Below are positions 25,348 through 33,294 of a stretch of 64,000 bases of DNA, one piece after another (within the stretch, counting starts at the first letter, position 1; each line of letters opens with the position of its first letter). The position numbers and the translations under genes were made by a program. The notes under the pieces are model-generated. The model worked only from the letters and a program-made list of their open reading frames with translations. It made no database searches and was not told the DNA's origin. Source of the stretch: Alphaproteobacteria bacterium (GTDB taxonomy: Bacteria > Myxococcota_A > UBA796 > GCA-2862545); the NCBI GenBank assembly GCA_020632955.1, contig JACKEO010000001.1, positions 498,480 through 562,479 on the forward strand, written 5' to 3'.

Positions 25348-26331
25348 ATGCACGCCATCGTCCAGCACACCTACGGGTCCCCCGACGTCCTGAAGCCCGC
25401 CGAGCTGCCCCGCCCCGAGGTGGGTCCCCGCCAGGTGCTCGTCGAGGTCCACGCGGCCAGCGTCACCCAGGGCGACCGCCGGCTGCGGTCGGGCGACTTC
25501 CCCGGCATCACCTGGCTCCCCGGTCGCCTGGCGATGGGCCTCACCGGACCCCGGACGCCCGTGCCCGGCACCGGCTTCGCCGGGCGCGTGGTGGAGGTGG
25601 GCGCCGAGGTCACCACCTTCGCGGTGGGCGACGACGTCTTCGGCGGCGCCCCGCACGGCGCCTACGCCGAGCTGCTCGTGATGGAGGCCGACGGTCCCCT
25701 CACCCGGATGCCCGACGGCCTCACCTTCGCCGAGGCCGCCACGCTGCCCTACGGCGCGCTCACCGCCCTGGTCTTCCTGCGCGACCTCGGGAAGCTGCGC
25801 GCCGGCGAGCGCGTGTGCATCCTCGGGGCGTCCGGCGGCGTGGGCCGCATGGCCGTGCAGCTCGCCCGCCACCTCGGCGCCGACGTCACGGCCGTCTGCA
25901 GCCCCGCCCACGCGGCCCGCGTGCAGGCCCTGGGCGCCCACGTCGTGGTCGACCGTCATGCGGACGGCGCGTGGCAGGCCGCGGGTCCCTACGACCTCAT
26001 CCTCGACACCGTGGGCGCCGTCTCCTTCCTCACGGCGCGCCGCGCGCTGGCTCCGGGCGGACGACACGCCTCGCTGCACGTCACCACCGGCCAGCTGCTC
26101 GCCGCCGCGTGGACGGCGATGACCGGCGGTCGCCGCGCCCTGCTCGGCGTGGCCCTGCCGTCGGCCGAGGCCTTCGACGAGGTGCGCGGCCTGGTGGAGA
26201 CCGGCGCCCTGCGGCCCGTGCTGGCCGGCAGCTGGCCGCTCGCCGACGCCGCCCTCGCCCACGCCCGCCTCGAGGCGGGCAACCCGGGCGGCGACCTGGT
26301 GGTCAGTCCGACGATGGCGCAGGCGGCGTAG
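25348..26331 (+). CDS. Medium-chain (quinone oxidoreductase-like) NAD(P)-dependent dehydrogenase
   Basis: A 327-residue cytoplasmic enzyme starting at ATG 25348 behind CTGGAG. The N-terminal GroES-like domain has VLVEVHAASVTQGDRRLRSG and the Rossmann domain has the dinucleotide fingerprint GASGGVGRMAVQLARHLGA (about 155-173). The catalytic and structural zinc Cys residues of true alcohol dehydrogenases are missing, so it belongs to the zinc-free quinone oxidoreductase/enoyl reductase branch. The likely reaction is NAD(P)H-dependent reduction of a quinone or enone. It is probably controlled by the divergent LysR regulator. Its last 29 bases overlap the convergent SDR gene. Confidence 0.88.
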   Translation: MHAIVQHTYGSPDVLKPAELPRPEVGPRQVLVEVHAASVTQGDRRLRSGDFPGITWLPGRLAMGLTGPRTPVPGTGFAGRVVEVGAEVTTFAVGDDVFGGAPHGAYAELLVMEADGPLTRMPDGLTFAEAATLPYGALTALVFLRDLGKLRAGERVCILGASGGVGRMAVQLARHLGADVTAVCSPAHAARVQALGAHVVVDRHADGAWQAAGPYDLILDTVGAVSFLTARRALAPGGRHASLHVTTGQLLAAAWTAMTGGRRALLGVALPSAEAFDEVRGLVETGALRPVLAGSWPLADAALAHARLEAGNPGGDLVVSPTMAQAA

Positions 26332-27100
26332 CGAGGCCCGCGCGCTGCCCGCCGTCGAGGTCGAGCACGGCGCCCGTGAGGTAGCCGGACTCCGCCGAGG
26401 CGAGGAAGGCCACCAGGGCCGCCACCTCGGCGGGGTCGGCGAAGCGCCGCAGCGGGATGTCGGCCACGAAGGTGGCCTCGAGCGCCACCGGGTCGTCGGC
26501 GCCCGCGAACATCGGGTCCCACATCGGCGTGCGGACCGCCGCCGGCTGGATGGCGTTGCAGCGCACCGACCAGCCCTGCTGGGCTGCGTACAGGGCCACG
26601 GAGCGGGTGTGGTTCGCGATGGCCGCCTTGCTCGCCGCGTAGGCCGCAGCGCCCGGCACGCCCACGGCGCCCGACCGCGAGCCGATGTTCACGATGGACC
26701 CGGTGCCCGTGCGGCGCATGGCACGGAGCGCGGCGCGGCAGCCCAGGAAGGTGCCGTCGAGGTTGGTGCGCAGCACGGCCTGCCAGTCGGCCAGCGAGGC
26801 GTGCTCGGGATCGTGGGGCACGGGCGGGTCGAATCCCGTGATGCCGGCGTTGTTCACCAGCACGTCCAGGCGGCCGTCGGTGGCGAGCAGCTCGTCCATC
26901 ACGGCCTGCCAGTCGCCCTCCTCGCGCACGTCGAGGTGACGGGCCCGGGCCCGCGCCCCGAGGGAGCGCGCCACCGCGTCGACCTCGGCGTCGCGCAGAT
27001 CGGTGCACCACACCACCGCACCGTCGGCGTGCAGGCGGCGGGCGACGGCCTCCCCGATGCCGCGGGCGGCGCCGGTGACCAGGGCGATGGGCGAGGGCAT
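26303..27100 (-). CDS. Short-chain dehydrogenase/reductase (SDR)
   Basis: A 265-residue protein started at ATG 27100 (MPSPIALVTG), since the cofactor motif TGAARGIG follows directly. It shows the classical SDR order: TGxxxGIG (about 9-16), NNAG (about 81-84), a Ser in NIGSRSG and the catalytic YAASK. It ends with a substrate-loop and DGG tail typical of 3-oxoacyl-reductase-like enzymes. It catalyses NAD(P)-dependent oxidation or reduction of an alcohol/ketone; the substrate is unknown. It is convergent with and overlaps the quinone oxidoreductase gene, so the two may be co-inherited but not co-transcribed. Confidence 0.87.
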   Translation of the reverse strand: MPSPIALVTGAARGIGEAVARRLHADGAVVWCTDLRDAEVDAVARSLGARARARHLDVREEGDWQAVMDELLATDGRLDVLVNNAGITGFDPPVPHDPEHASLADWQAVLRTNLDGTFLGCRAALRAMRRTGTGSIVNIGSRSGAVGVPGAAAYAASKAAIANHTRSVALYAAQQGWSVRCNAIQPAAVRTPMWDPMFAGADDPVALEATFVADIPLRRFADPAEVAALVAFLASAESGYLTGAVLDLDGGQRAGLATPPAPSSD

Positions 27101-27287
27101 GCGGTCTCCCGGTGGACGCACGCGCGCCCCTCGCGAAGGCCGCGAGGGCGACGTACAGATCCCCGGAGCCCCCTACCCGGCGGGCGCGGCCGGGGGCCTC
27201 CCCGACTTTCTCGCGGCCGACGCGAACCGGATGCCTCCCCGCGTCACCTCAGCCTCCAGCCCGCCCCTCCACCCGGAGCCGCCGCCC

Positions 27288-27902
27288 ATGAACGACGACG
27301 CCACCCTCCTGAGCGCCTGGGCCTCCGGCGACCGCGCCGCAGGCGCCCAGCTGATCGAGCGCCACTACGACCCGGTGGTGCGCTTCTTCCGGAACAAGGC
27401 CACCGATCACGCCGACGACCTCGTGCAGCGCACCCTGCTCACGCTGGCGGAGCGTGCCTCCACCTTCCAGGGCCAGGGCAGCGTGCGCGCCTTCGTCTTC
27501 GGCATCGCGCGCAACGTGCTGTACGAGCACATCCGGGGTCGGGTGCGCGACGGTCGCAACGAGCCCGACTTCCACTCCAGCGCCCTGGCCGACATCGCGC
27601 CGGGCGTGGCCACCCAGGCGGCCCAGCGGGCCGAGCAGCAGCTGCTCCTCGAGGCCCTGCGCCACGTGCCCGTGGAGTCCCAGGTGCTGCTGGAGCTCTA
27701 CTACTGGGAGGAGCTGTCGGTGGGCGAGCTGGCCGAGGTGATGGACGTGCCCGAGGGCACCATCAAGAGCCGGCTCCATCGCGCCCGCGGCCAGCTCCGG
27801 GAGGCCGTGGAGCAGGTGCCGGCCACGCCCGAGGCGTCGCGCAGCGCGATCTCGCTGCTGGACCTGCACGCCGAGGCGCGGGGAGACACGGCGGGGGCGT
27901 GA
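27288..27902 (+). CDS. ECF-type RNA polymerase sigma factor
   Basis: A 204-residue protein started at ATG 27288 (MNDDATLLSAW) behind CCCGGAGCC. Region 2 (about 5-75) includes LIERHYDPVVRFFRNK and the -10 recognition part DHADDLVQRTLLTL. Region 4 (about 130-180) includes LELYYWEELSVGELAEVMDV and the helix EGTIKSRLHRARGQL, which reads the -35 element. Region 3 is absent, as expected for ECF sigma factors. A 25-residue tail follows region 4. No anti-sigma gene is adjacent; the neighbours on both sides are metabolic. Its stop lies 7 bases from that of the convergent carbonic anhydrase gene. Confidence 0.9.
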   Translation: MNDDATLLSAWASGDRAAGAQLIERHYDPVVRFFRNKATDHADDLVQRTLLTLAERASTFQGQGSVRAFVFGIARNVLYEHIRGRVRDGRNEPDFHSSALADIAPGVATQAAQRAEQQLLLEALRHVPVESQVLLELYYWEELSVGELAEVMDVPEGTIKSRLHRARGQLREAVEQVPATPEASRSAISLLDLHAEARGDTAGA

Positions 27903-27909
27903 CCCCGCC

Positions 27910-28545
27910 CTACTCGTCGAAGTCGTACGTGTAGATCTCGTCCACGATGGCCCCCGGCTCCACCTTCACCAGGTCCTTGAGCAGGCCGTCCTTCAGCCCG
28001 AACACCCAGCCGTGGATGGTGGGACGCTTGTGACGGGCCCATGCCCCCTGGATGATCGACGTCTTGGTGAGGTTCTGCACCTGCTCCAGGACGTTGATCT
28101 CCACGAGCCGGTCGCGCCGACGCTCGTGGTCGTCGTACATGTCGAGCTCGCTGCGGTGGACCTTGTAGATGTCCTTGATGTGCCGCAGCCACTTGTTGAG
28201 CAGGCCCAGCCGCGCGTGCCCCATGGCGGCCGTGACGCCGCCGCAGCCGTAGTGCCCGCACACGATGATGTGGCGCACCTCGAGGTACTCCACGGCGTAC
28301 TGGAGCACCGACAGCAGGTTGAAGTCGGTGTGCACCACCAGGTTGGCGATGTTCCGGTGCACGAAGACCTCGCCGGGGCCCGTGCCCGTGACCTCGTCGG
28401 GCGGCACGCGGCTGTCGCTGCAGCCGATCCACAGGAACTGCGGCGTCTGGCCCTCGGCGAGACGCTCGAAGTAGTCCGACTGAAGGTCGAGGCGCTCCTG
28501 GGCCCACGCGCGGTTGGCCAGCAGCAGGCGCTTGTACGTCTCCAC
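27910..28545 (-). CDS. can: Beta-carbonic anhydrase
   Basis: A 211-residue cytoplasmic zinc enzyme interconverting CO2 and bicarbonate. All beta-class residues are present at the positions used in E. coli Can: Cys42, Asp44 and Arg46 in GCSDSRV, and His98 and Cys101 in CGHYGCGG. The length also matches Can (about 220). A GGAG-like site precedes ATG 28545. Ten bases separate it from the upstream SulP transporter gene on the same strand. The two probably form an operon for bicarbonate uptake and CO2 interconversion. Confidence 0.95.
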   Translation of the reverse strand: METYKRLLLANRAWAQERLDLQSDYFERLAEGQTPQFLWIGCSDSRVPPDEVTGTGPGEVFVHRNIANLVVHTDFNLLSVLQYAVEYLEVRHIIVCGHYGCGGVTAAMGHARLGLLNKWLRHIKDIYKVHRSELDMYDDHERRRDRLVEINVLEQVQNLTKTSIIQGAWARHKRPTIHGWVFGLKDGLLKDLVKVEPGAIVDEIYTYDFDE

Positions 28546-28555
28546 AGGGGACTCC

Positions 28556-30145
28556 TCAGGCGCCCGGCAGGCGCAGCGGGAAGGGACGGGGCTCGCAGTG
28601 CATCAGCTCGACGTGGAGGTCGCGCTGGGGAGCGGACTGGACGAAGTCCTCGACCGTCTCCCGGATGTCGTGGTCGATGAAGGCCGCGCGCGAGCCGTCG
28701 ATGATCACGCGGCTGCCGTTCGGGATGGACGTGAGCACCTTGCGCAGGCGCGCCTTGTTCACGAAGCTGACGTCCTTGAGGAACTTCACCAGCCAGTCGC
28801 CGTCGTCGTGCACCACGGCGATGGCGGAGTGGTGGTTGGTGGCGAGCACCATCAGGCCCCCCACCGCCACGCCCACAGCCACGCCGGTGAGCAGGTCGCT
28901 CACCACGGTGACGATCACCGTGACCACGAAGGGGATGAACTGGTCGAGGCCGCGGACCCACATCTCCCGGAACAGCGAGATGCGGGCGAGCTTGTAGCCG
29001 ACCACCAGCAGCACCGCGGCGAGGGCCGCCAGCGGGACGCGGTTGAGCAGGAGGGGCACCGAGAGCACCAGCACGATCAGCAGGATGCCGTGCACGATCG
29101 CGGAGACCCGCGTGCGCCCGCCCGAGTAGACGTTGGCCGAGCTGCGCACGATGACGGCGGTGATCGGCAGTCCCCCGACGAGCCCCGAGAGCGTGTTGCC
29201 CACGCCCTGCGCCGCCAGCTCGCGGTTCATCGGCGACAGGCGCCGGAAGGGGTCGAGGCGGTCGACGGCCTCCACCGACAGCAGCGTCTCGATGCTGGCG
29301 ATGATCGCCAGCACCACGGCCAGCTTCAACACGCCGGGATCGGTGGCCCGGCTCCAGTCGGGCAGTGGCAGCACGGTGAGCAGGTCGTCCACCGACGACA
29401 GCACGGGGATCTCGACCATGTGCCCGTCGGTGGCCTGGATGTGCCAGCCCGGGAGCCACAGCCCGTACGCCTCGTTGATCAGCACGCTCGAGACCACCGC
29501 CACCAGCGCACCGGGCACCAGGGTGGACCAGGCCTGGCCCTTGATCCAGGAGCTCTCCCACGCCACCAGGATGGCCAGCGAGACCAGCGTGACCACCACC
29601 ACGCCCGGCGAGGCCGAGGCCATGGCGTGGAGGATCTCGGTGAAGGTGTTGTCGCCGCCGGCCAGCCAGAAGTCGAGATCGCCCTCGTAGTCCTGGTCGC
29701 GACCCAGCGCGTGGGGGATCTGCTTGAGGATGAGGATGATGCCGATGGCGGCGAGCATCCCCTTGATCACCGAGTGCGGGAAGAGGCTGGCGACGAAGCC
29801 CATGCGGGCGAGACCCATGGCCAGCTGGATCAGGCCGGCGAGGACCACCGCCATCGCGACGGCCTCGAAGGCCCCCAGGGTGTGCACGCCCTCGGCGACG
29901 ATGACCGCGAGGCCCGCCGCCGGACCGCTCACCGACAGCGCCGACCCGGAGAGCGCGGCGATGACCGTGCCGCCGACCACGCCGGCGACCACGCCGCTCA
30001 TCAGCGGTGCGTCACTCGCGAGGGCGATGCCGAGGCAGAGGGGAAGGGCCACGAGGAACACGACCAGCCCCGCAGGCAGGTCGTAGCGGAGGTTCGCGAC
30101 CCAGCTGGGATCCAGCTTGGGACGTGCCTCATCGTTGGAACCCAA
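28556..30145 (-). CDS. SulP-family anion transporter with STAS domain (likely bicarbonate)
   Basis: A 529-residue inner-membrane protein starting at ATG 30145 behind GGGAGGG. It has the SulP 14-segment pattern: RYDLPAGLVVFLVALPLCLG at the N-terminus, SALSVSGPAAGLAVIV (transport-site helix 3) and GNTLSGLVGGLPITAVIVRS (helix 10 region). A cytoplasmic STAS domain (about 435-520) follows. Members move sulfate, bicarbonate or dicarboxylates, mostly with Na+ or H+. The carbonic anhydrase gene directly downstream favours bicarbonate. Fused or linked SulP-carbonic anhydrase pairs are well known in bacteria. An inverted repeat lies just upstream (30199). Confidence 0.9.
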   Translation of the reverse strand: MGSNDEARPKLDPSWVANLRYDLPAGLVVFLVALPLCLGIALASDAPLMSGVVAGVVGGTVIAALSGSALSVSGPAAGLAVIVAEGVHTLGAFEAVAMAVVLAGLIQLAMGLARMGFVASLFPHSVIKGMLAAIGIILILKQIPHALGRDQDYEGDLDFWLAGGDNTFTEILHAMASASPGVVVVTLVSLAILVAWESSWIKGQAWSTLVPGALVAVVSSVLINEAYGLWLPGWHIQATDGHMVEIPVLSSVDDLLTVLPLPDWSRATDPGVLKLAVVLAIIASIETLLSVEAVDRLDPFRRLSPMNRELAAQGVGNTLSGLVGGLPITAVIVRSSANVYSGGRTRVSAIVHGILLIVLVLSVPLLLNRVPLAALAAVLLVVGYKLARISLFREMWVRGLDQFIPFVVTVIVTVVSDLLTGVAVGVAVGGLMVLATNHHSAIAVVHDDGDWLVKFLKDVSFVNKARLRKVLTSIPNGSRVIIDGSRAAFIDHDIRETVEDFVQSAPQRDLHVELMHCEPRPFPLRLPGA

Positions 30146-30198
30146 GAACCCTCCCTTCCCGCGATGCCGTATCGATCACCCGATGCCCGTGACACCTC

Positions 30199-30227
30199 GA
30201 TGACAATCCGCGACGCGCGCTGTCATC
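30199..30227. promoter_or_regulatory. Inverted repeat in divergent region of SulP and SGNH genes
   Basis: GATGACA (30199-30205) and TGTCATC (30221-30227) are perfect 7-base inverted arms separated by 15 bases. The dyad sits 53 bases upstream of the SulP start and 59 bases upstream of the SGNH start. It is a candidate operator shared by the two divergent transcripts; the regulator is unknown. Confidence 0.35.
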
Positions 30228-30286
30228 CCGTGATGAGGCCACGACCGCCGCTCGGGGTGGATAGGGACGTGCCCGCGGAGGCTCCC

Positions 30287-31093
30287 GTGACGCTGCGCAC
30301 GTCCCTGGCGCTGCTCGTCCTCCTCGCCCTTCCGGGGGGAGGCGCGCGGGCCTGCGAGGTGGAGGCGGGGGCCCCCGACGCGCCCGCTCGCACGCAGGTC
30401 GCCGTGCCCGAGACGGCCCTGCTCGTGGGCTCCTCCTCCTTCGAGTGGGGACTGGGCCCCGCGCTGGCCCGGCAGCTCGAGGACGTGGGGGTGCGTCAGG
30501 TGATCAACGCCGGACGGCGCTCCACCGGCCTCGCGCGGCTCGACTTCCACGACTGGCTCGCCGAGGCCGAGGCGCTCGTGCAGGCCCACCACCCCGGGCT
30601 CGTGGTGGTGCAGCTCGGCGGCAACGACGCCCAGCACCTGCGCTCGCCCACGGGCCGCCGGGTGGCCGACTGGGGCAGCGACGACTGGACCGAGACCTAC
30701 GCGAACCGGGTGCGCTCCCTGCTCGCGATCCTGGGCCGCGAGGGAGCCCCGGTCGCGATCGTGGGCCTGAGCCACCCCGAGGAGCCGGGGTACGCGCGGA
30801 AGGTCGCCACGATCAACGCCCTGTGGTCGGTGGTGGCTGCGGAGCGCGGCGCCTGGTTCCTCGGCACCTGGGATCTCACGAGCGCACCCGACGGCGCGCC
30901 CCTGATCCATCGCGACGTGGGCGGTCGCCTCCGGCGCGTGCGCGGCGACGACGGCATCCACCTCACGAGCACCGTCGCCGCCTGGGTGGCCGCCGAGCTC
31001 GGCCGCGAGCTGGCCCGCCACCTCGACCGCAAGGCGGCCTGCGCGCTGGACCCGGTGGCCGAGCTGCCCTCCACCCCAGCGGACGCACCGTGA
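30287..31093 (+). CDS. Exported SGNH-hydrolase-like protein (DUF459-like)
   Basis: A 268-residue protein started at GTG 30287, eight bases after GCGGAGG, because a signal peptide (LALLVLLALPGGGARA) follows immediately. The protein shows SGNH blocks: LLVGSSSFEWGLG takes the place of GDS (Ser after VGS), VVVQLGGNDAQ is block III with the GxND motif, and GIHLT near the C-terminus is the catalytic His block. The usual block I Asp is replaced by Ser. Such proteins often remove or transfer acetyl groups on cell-surface sugars. It should act in the periplasm. The next gene, a second SGNH-like protein, overlaps its stop (GTGA). Confidence 0.75.
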   Translation: MTLRTSLALLVLLALPGGGARACEVEAGAPDAPARTQVAVPETALLVGSSSFEWGLGPALARQLEDVGVRQVINAGRRSTGLARLDFHDWLAEAEALVQAHHPGLVVVQLGGNDAQHLRSPTGRRVADWGSDDWTETYANRVRSLLAILGREGAPVAIVGLSHPEEPGYARKVATINALWSVVAAERGAWFLGTWDLTSAPDGAPLIHRDVGGRLRRVRGDDGIHLTSTVAAWVAAELGRELARHLDRKAACALDPVAELPSTPADAP

Positions 31094-32514
31094 GGCCGAG
31101 CGCGCTGCTGATCCTCCCGCTCCTCGCCTGCGCGCGCCCGCCCCCCGCCGTCGGTCCGCCGCTCCCCGCCCCGCCCGTCGCCGATCCCGGCGTGGACCCC
31201 TGGCCGGACCACCCGCTGCTCACCTTCTTCCGCGCCCTCGACGAGGTGGACCTGCACCGACCGGGCGCCCAGGCCGTGGTGCTGCACCTCGGCGCCTCCC
31301 ACACTGCCTCCGACACCTTCACCGGTCCCCTGCGGCGCACGCTCCAGCGCCGCTTCGGCGACGCGGGCCGCGGCTACGTGGCGGCCGGCCTGCCCTGGCG
31401 GCGCTTCCGCGTGGTGGACGCCCGGGTGGATGCCAGCCGGCGCTGGACCTACCCTCGCGGCACACGCGACGACGCCACCGGCCTCTTCGGCGTCGCGGGC
31501 GTGCGGTCGGAGGCCTCCCGACGCGGCGCCTGGGTCCGACGGGCCACCTGCGAGGGCTGCACCGAGGGCGCCACCTTCGACCACGTCGACGTGCACGCGC
31601 TCGCCTCGCCCGACGCCGGCAGCTTCCGCATCCACGTGGACGGCGCGCTCGAAGCCACGGTGCACCCCGTCGCGGACGAGCCCGGCCTGCACGTCACGTC
31701 CCTCGATCTGCCCGACGGGCCGCACGAGGTGGAGATCGAGGTGGTGGGCGACGGCCCCGTGGCCCTGCTCGGCCTGCAGACCACCCGCGCGGTGCCGGGC
31801 GTGCGCTACCACAACCTGGGCATCAACGGCTCGCGGGCCGACCACTGGCTCCGCATGGCCGACCCGGTGATCGTCGCGGAGGTCGCGCGCCTCGATCCCG
31901 ACCTGCTGGTGCTGCACTGGGGCACGAACGAGTCCACGGCCTACCTGCCCCCCGACCCGGCCACGGCCACCCCCGAGGACTTCGCGCGCGCTGCCCGGCG
32001 CCAGGTCGACACCTACCTGCAGATGCTGGCGCGGCTGCGGGCGGGCGCGCCCCACGCGAGCTGCCTGCTCGTGCTGCCCAGCGACCTGGTGCCCGCCAGC
32101 CACCCGGCCCTCCCCGGCCGCGAGGACCCCTGCCCGCCGCCCGAGACCACGCCGAACGATCCGGAGGCCTCCGCCCTTCCGCCCGAGGACGACGCGCCCC
32201 TCGCGCCCGCCCCCCTCTGCGAGCGGCCCGTGCCACCCAGCCTCACCGCCATCGCCGACGCCCAGCGCGAGGTGGCCCGCCGCGCCGGGTGCGCCACCTG
32301 GGACACCCAGGCGGCCATGGGCGGACCCGGCGCCGGCAACCGCTGGCGTGCCGCCGAGCCGCCGCTGATGCGCGACGACGGCATCCACCCCACCTTCGCC
32401 GGCTACACCCTGCTGGCCGAGGGGCTCGCCGACGACCTGCTCCGCACCTGGGAGGGCTGGCACACCACGCCGCCGGGCGACACGCCGCTGCCCACCACGC
32501 CGGTGGCGCCCTGA
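31090..32514 (+). CDS. SGNH/GDSL-type esterase-like lipoprotein
   Basis: A 474-residue protein beginning at GTG 31090, coupled to the previous SGNH gene. The signal peptide is short, with Cys14 in LPLLAC. Block I reads VLHLGASHTASDTFTGPLRR, where the usual GDS is GAS. The Ser is retained and SHTASD matches a subgroup in which this reads GDSHTASD. A jelly-roll-like insert (about 110-240) precedes the second half with HNLGINGSRADHW, LLVLHWGTNES (block III with Asn) and DDGIHPTFAGY (catalytic Asp and His). It probably modifies an acylated surface polysaccharide together with its coupled neighbour; no membrane acyltransferase is encoded nearby. Confidence 0.75.
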   Translation: MRPSALLILPLLACARPPPAVGPPLPAPPVADPGVDPWPDHPLLTFFRALDEVDLHRPGAQAVVLHLGASHTASDTFTGPLRRTLQRRFGDAGRGYVAAGLPWRRFRVVDARVDASRRWTYPRGTRDDATGLFGVAGVRSEASRRGAWVRRATCEGCTEGATFDHVDVHALASPDAGSFRIHVDGALEATVHPVADEPGLHVTSLDLPDGPHEVEIEVVGDGPVALLGLQTTRAVPGVRYHNLGINGSRADHWLRMADPVIVAEVARLDPDLLVLHWGTNESTAYLPPDPATATPEDFARAARRQVDTYLQMLARLRAGAPHASCLLVLPSDLVPASHPALPGREDPCPPPETTPNDPEASALPPEDDAPLAPAPLCERPVPPSLTAIADAQREVARRAGCATWDTQAAMGGPGAGNRWRAAEPPLMRDDGIHPTFAGYTLLAEGLADDLLRTWEGWHTTPPGDTPLPTTPVAP

Positions 32515-32550
32515 GGCGCCGACGCCCCGCGGCAAGGAGCGTTGACCGCT

Positions 32551-32799
32551 CTACTTCCGGAGCGAGGCGTACTTCTGGGCCAGGTCGGGATCCGAGGCGA
32601 TCGCGTAGAGCGCCGCCTCGACCTGGTCGCGCGTGACCCCGTGCCGCGCCAGCACCGCGTCGACCGCGCGCGGCTCGGCCTTGAGGTCGTTGGCGATGGC
32701 GGCCGCACGCACCACGTCGGTGGGCTCCAGCGGCGCCTTCGTGGGACCGAAGCAGGCCGACGCGACCAGCAGCAGCACCGTGGGCAGCAGCAGCCTCAC
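32551..32799 (-). CDS. Small lipoprotein, unknown function
   Basis: An 82-residue protein with a lipobox VASAC (Cys16) and a short helical mature part with two copies of a D/E-x-V-x-A-A pattern. No family is recognised. It starts four bases inside the end of the previous gene (32796-32799), so the two are translationally coupled. It faces the SGNH lipoprotein gene tail to tail across 36 bases. Confidence 0.55.
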   Translation of the reverse strand: MRLLLPTVLLLVASACFGPTKAPLEPTDVVRAAAIANDLKAEPRAVDAVLARHGVTRDQVEAALYAIASDPDLAQKYASLRK

Positions 32800-33272
32800 T
32801 CCTCGCCTCCCGCGGCGGGGCGACGCCCCTCGCCGGCACCCTTGCCGCGACGCGCCGGCGCCCCCTGGCCCGCCCGGGCGCCCTTGCCGGCCTTCGCGCC
32901 CCGCGGCGCCTTCAGCGCGTCGGGACCGAGCGCGTCGGCCCGGGCCGCGTCGATCGCCTCGACGAGCGCCTTGCCCCGCACGCCGGCATCGAGCCTGTCG
33001 CGGGCCACCTGCGCGAGGCCGGGCACGGCCTTGCCGCTCGGCGCCGCGTGCGTGAGCCGTCGGAGCAGGCCGGCCGCGTTGCCGCCGCTCATGCCGGCGC
33101 GCCGGGCGGCGTCGATGACCTCCCGCACCTCGTCGGGCCGATACCCGGCCTGCCGGGCCTCCACCGCCGCCACCGGCAGGTCGATGGCGCGGAGGAGCGG
33201 ATCGACCTCGGGACGACCGGGATCGGCGCTCGCGAGGCCCAGGGTGAGCGCCAGCAGCAGGATCGGCCGCAT
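32796..33272 (-). CDS. Small exported protein with basic Gly/Ala-rich tail
   Basis: A 158-residue protein with a signal peptide (MRPILLLALTLGLASA) and a helical domain (about 18-110) with two similar segments, VEARQAGYRPDEVREVIDAA and VRGKALVEAIDAARAD. The C-terminal 40 residues are rich in Gly, Ala, Lys and Arg (AKAGKGARAGQGAPARRGKG), probably disordered and nucleic-acid- or envelope-binding. I recognise no family. It is the first gene of a pair with the small lipoprotein and follows the threonine aldolase gene by 22 bases on the same strand. Confidence 0.55.
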   Translation of the reverse strand: MRPILLLALTLGLASADPGRPEVDPLLRAIDLPVAAVEARQAGYRPDEVREVIDAARRAGMSGGNAAGLLRRLTHAAPSGKAVPGLAQVARDRLDAGVRGKALVEAIDAARADALGPDALKAPRGAKAGKGARAGQGAPARRGKGAGEGRRPAAGGEE

Positions 33273-33294
33273 CGGCAGTCCTCCGGGGCGGAGC

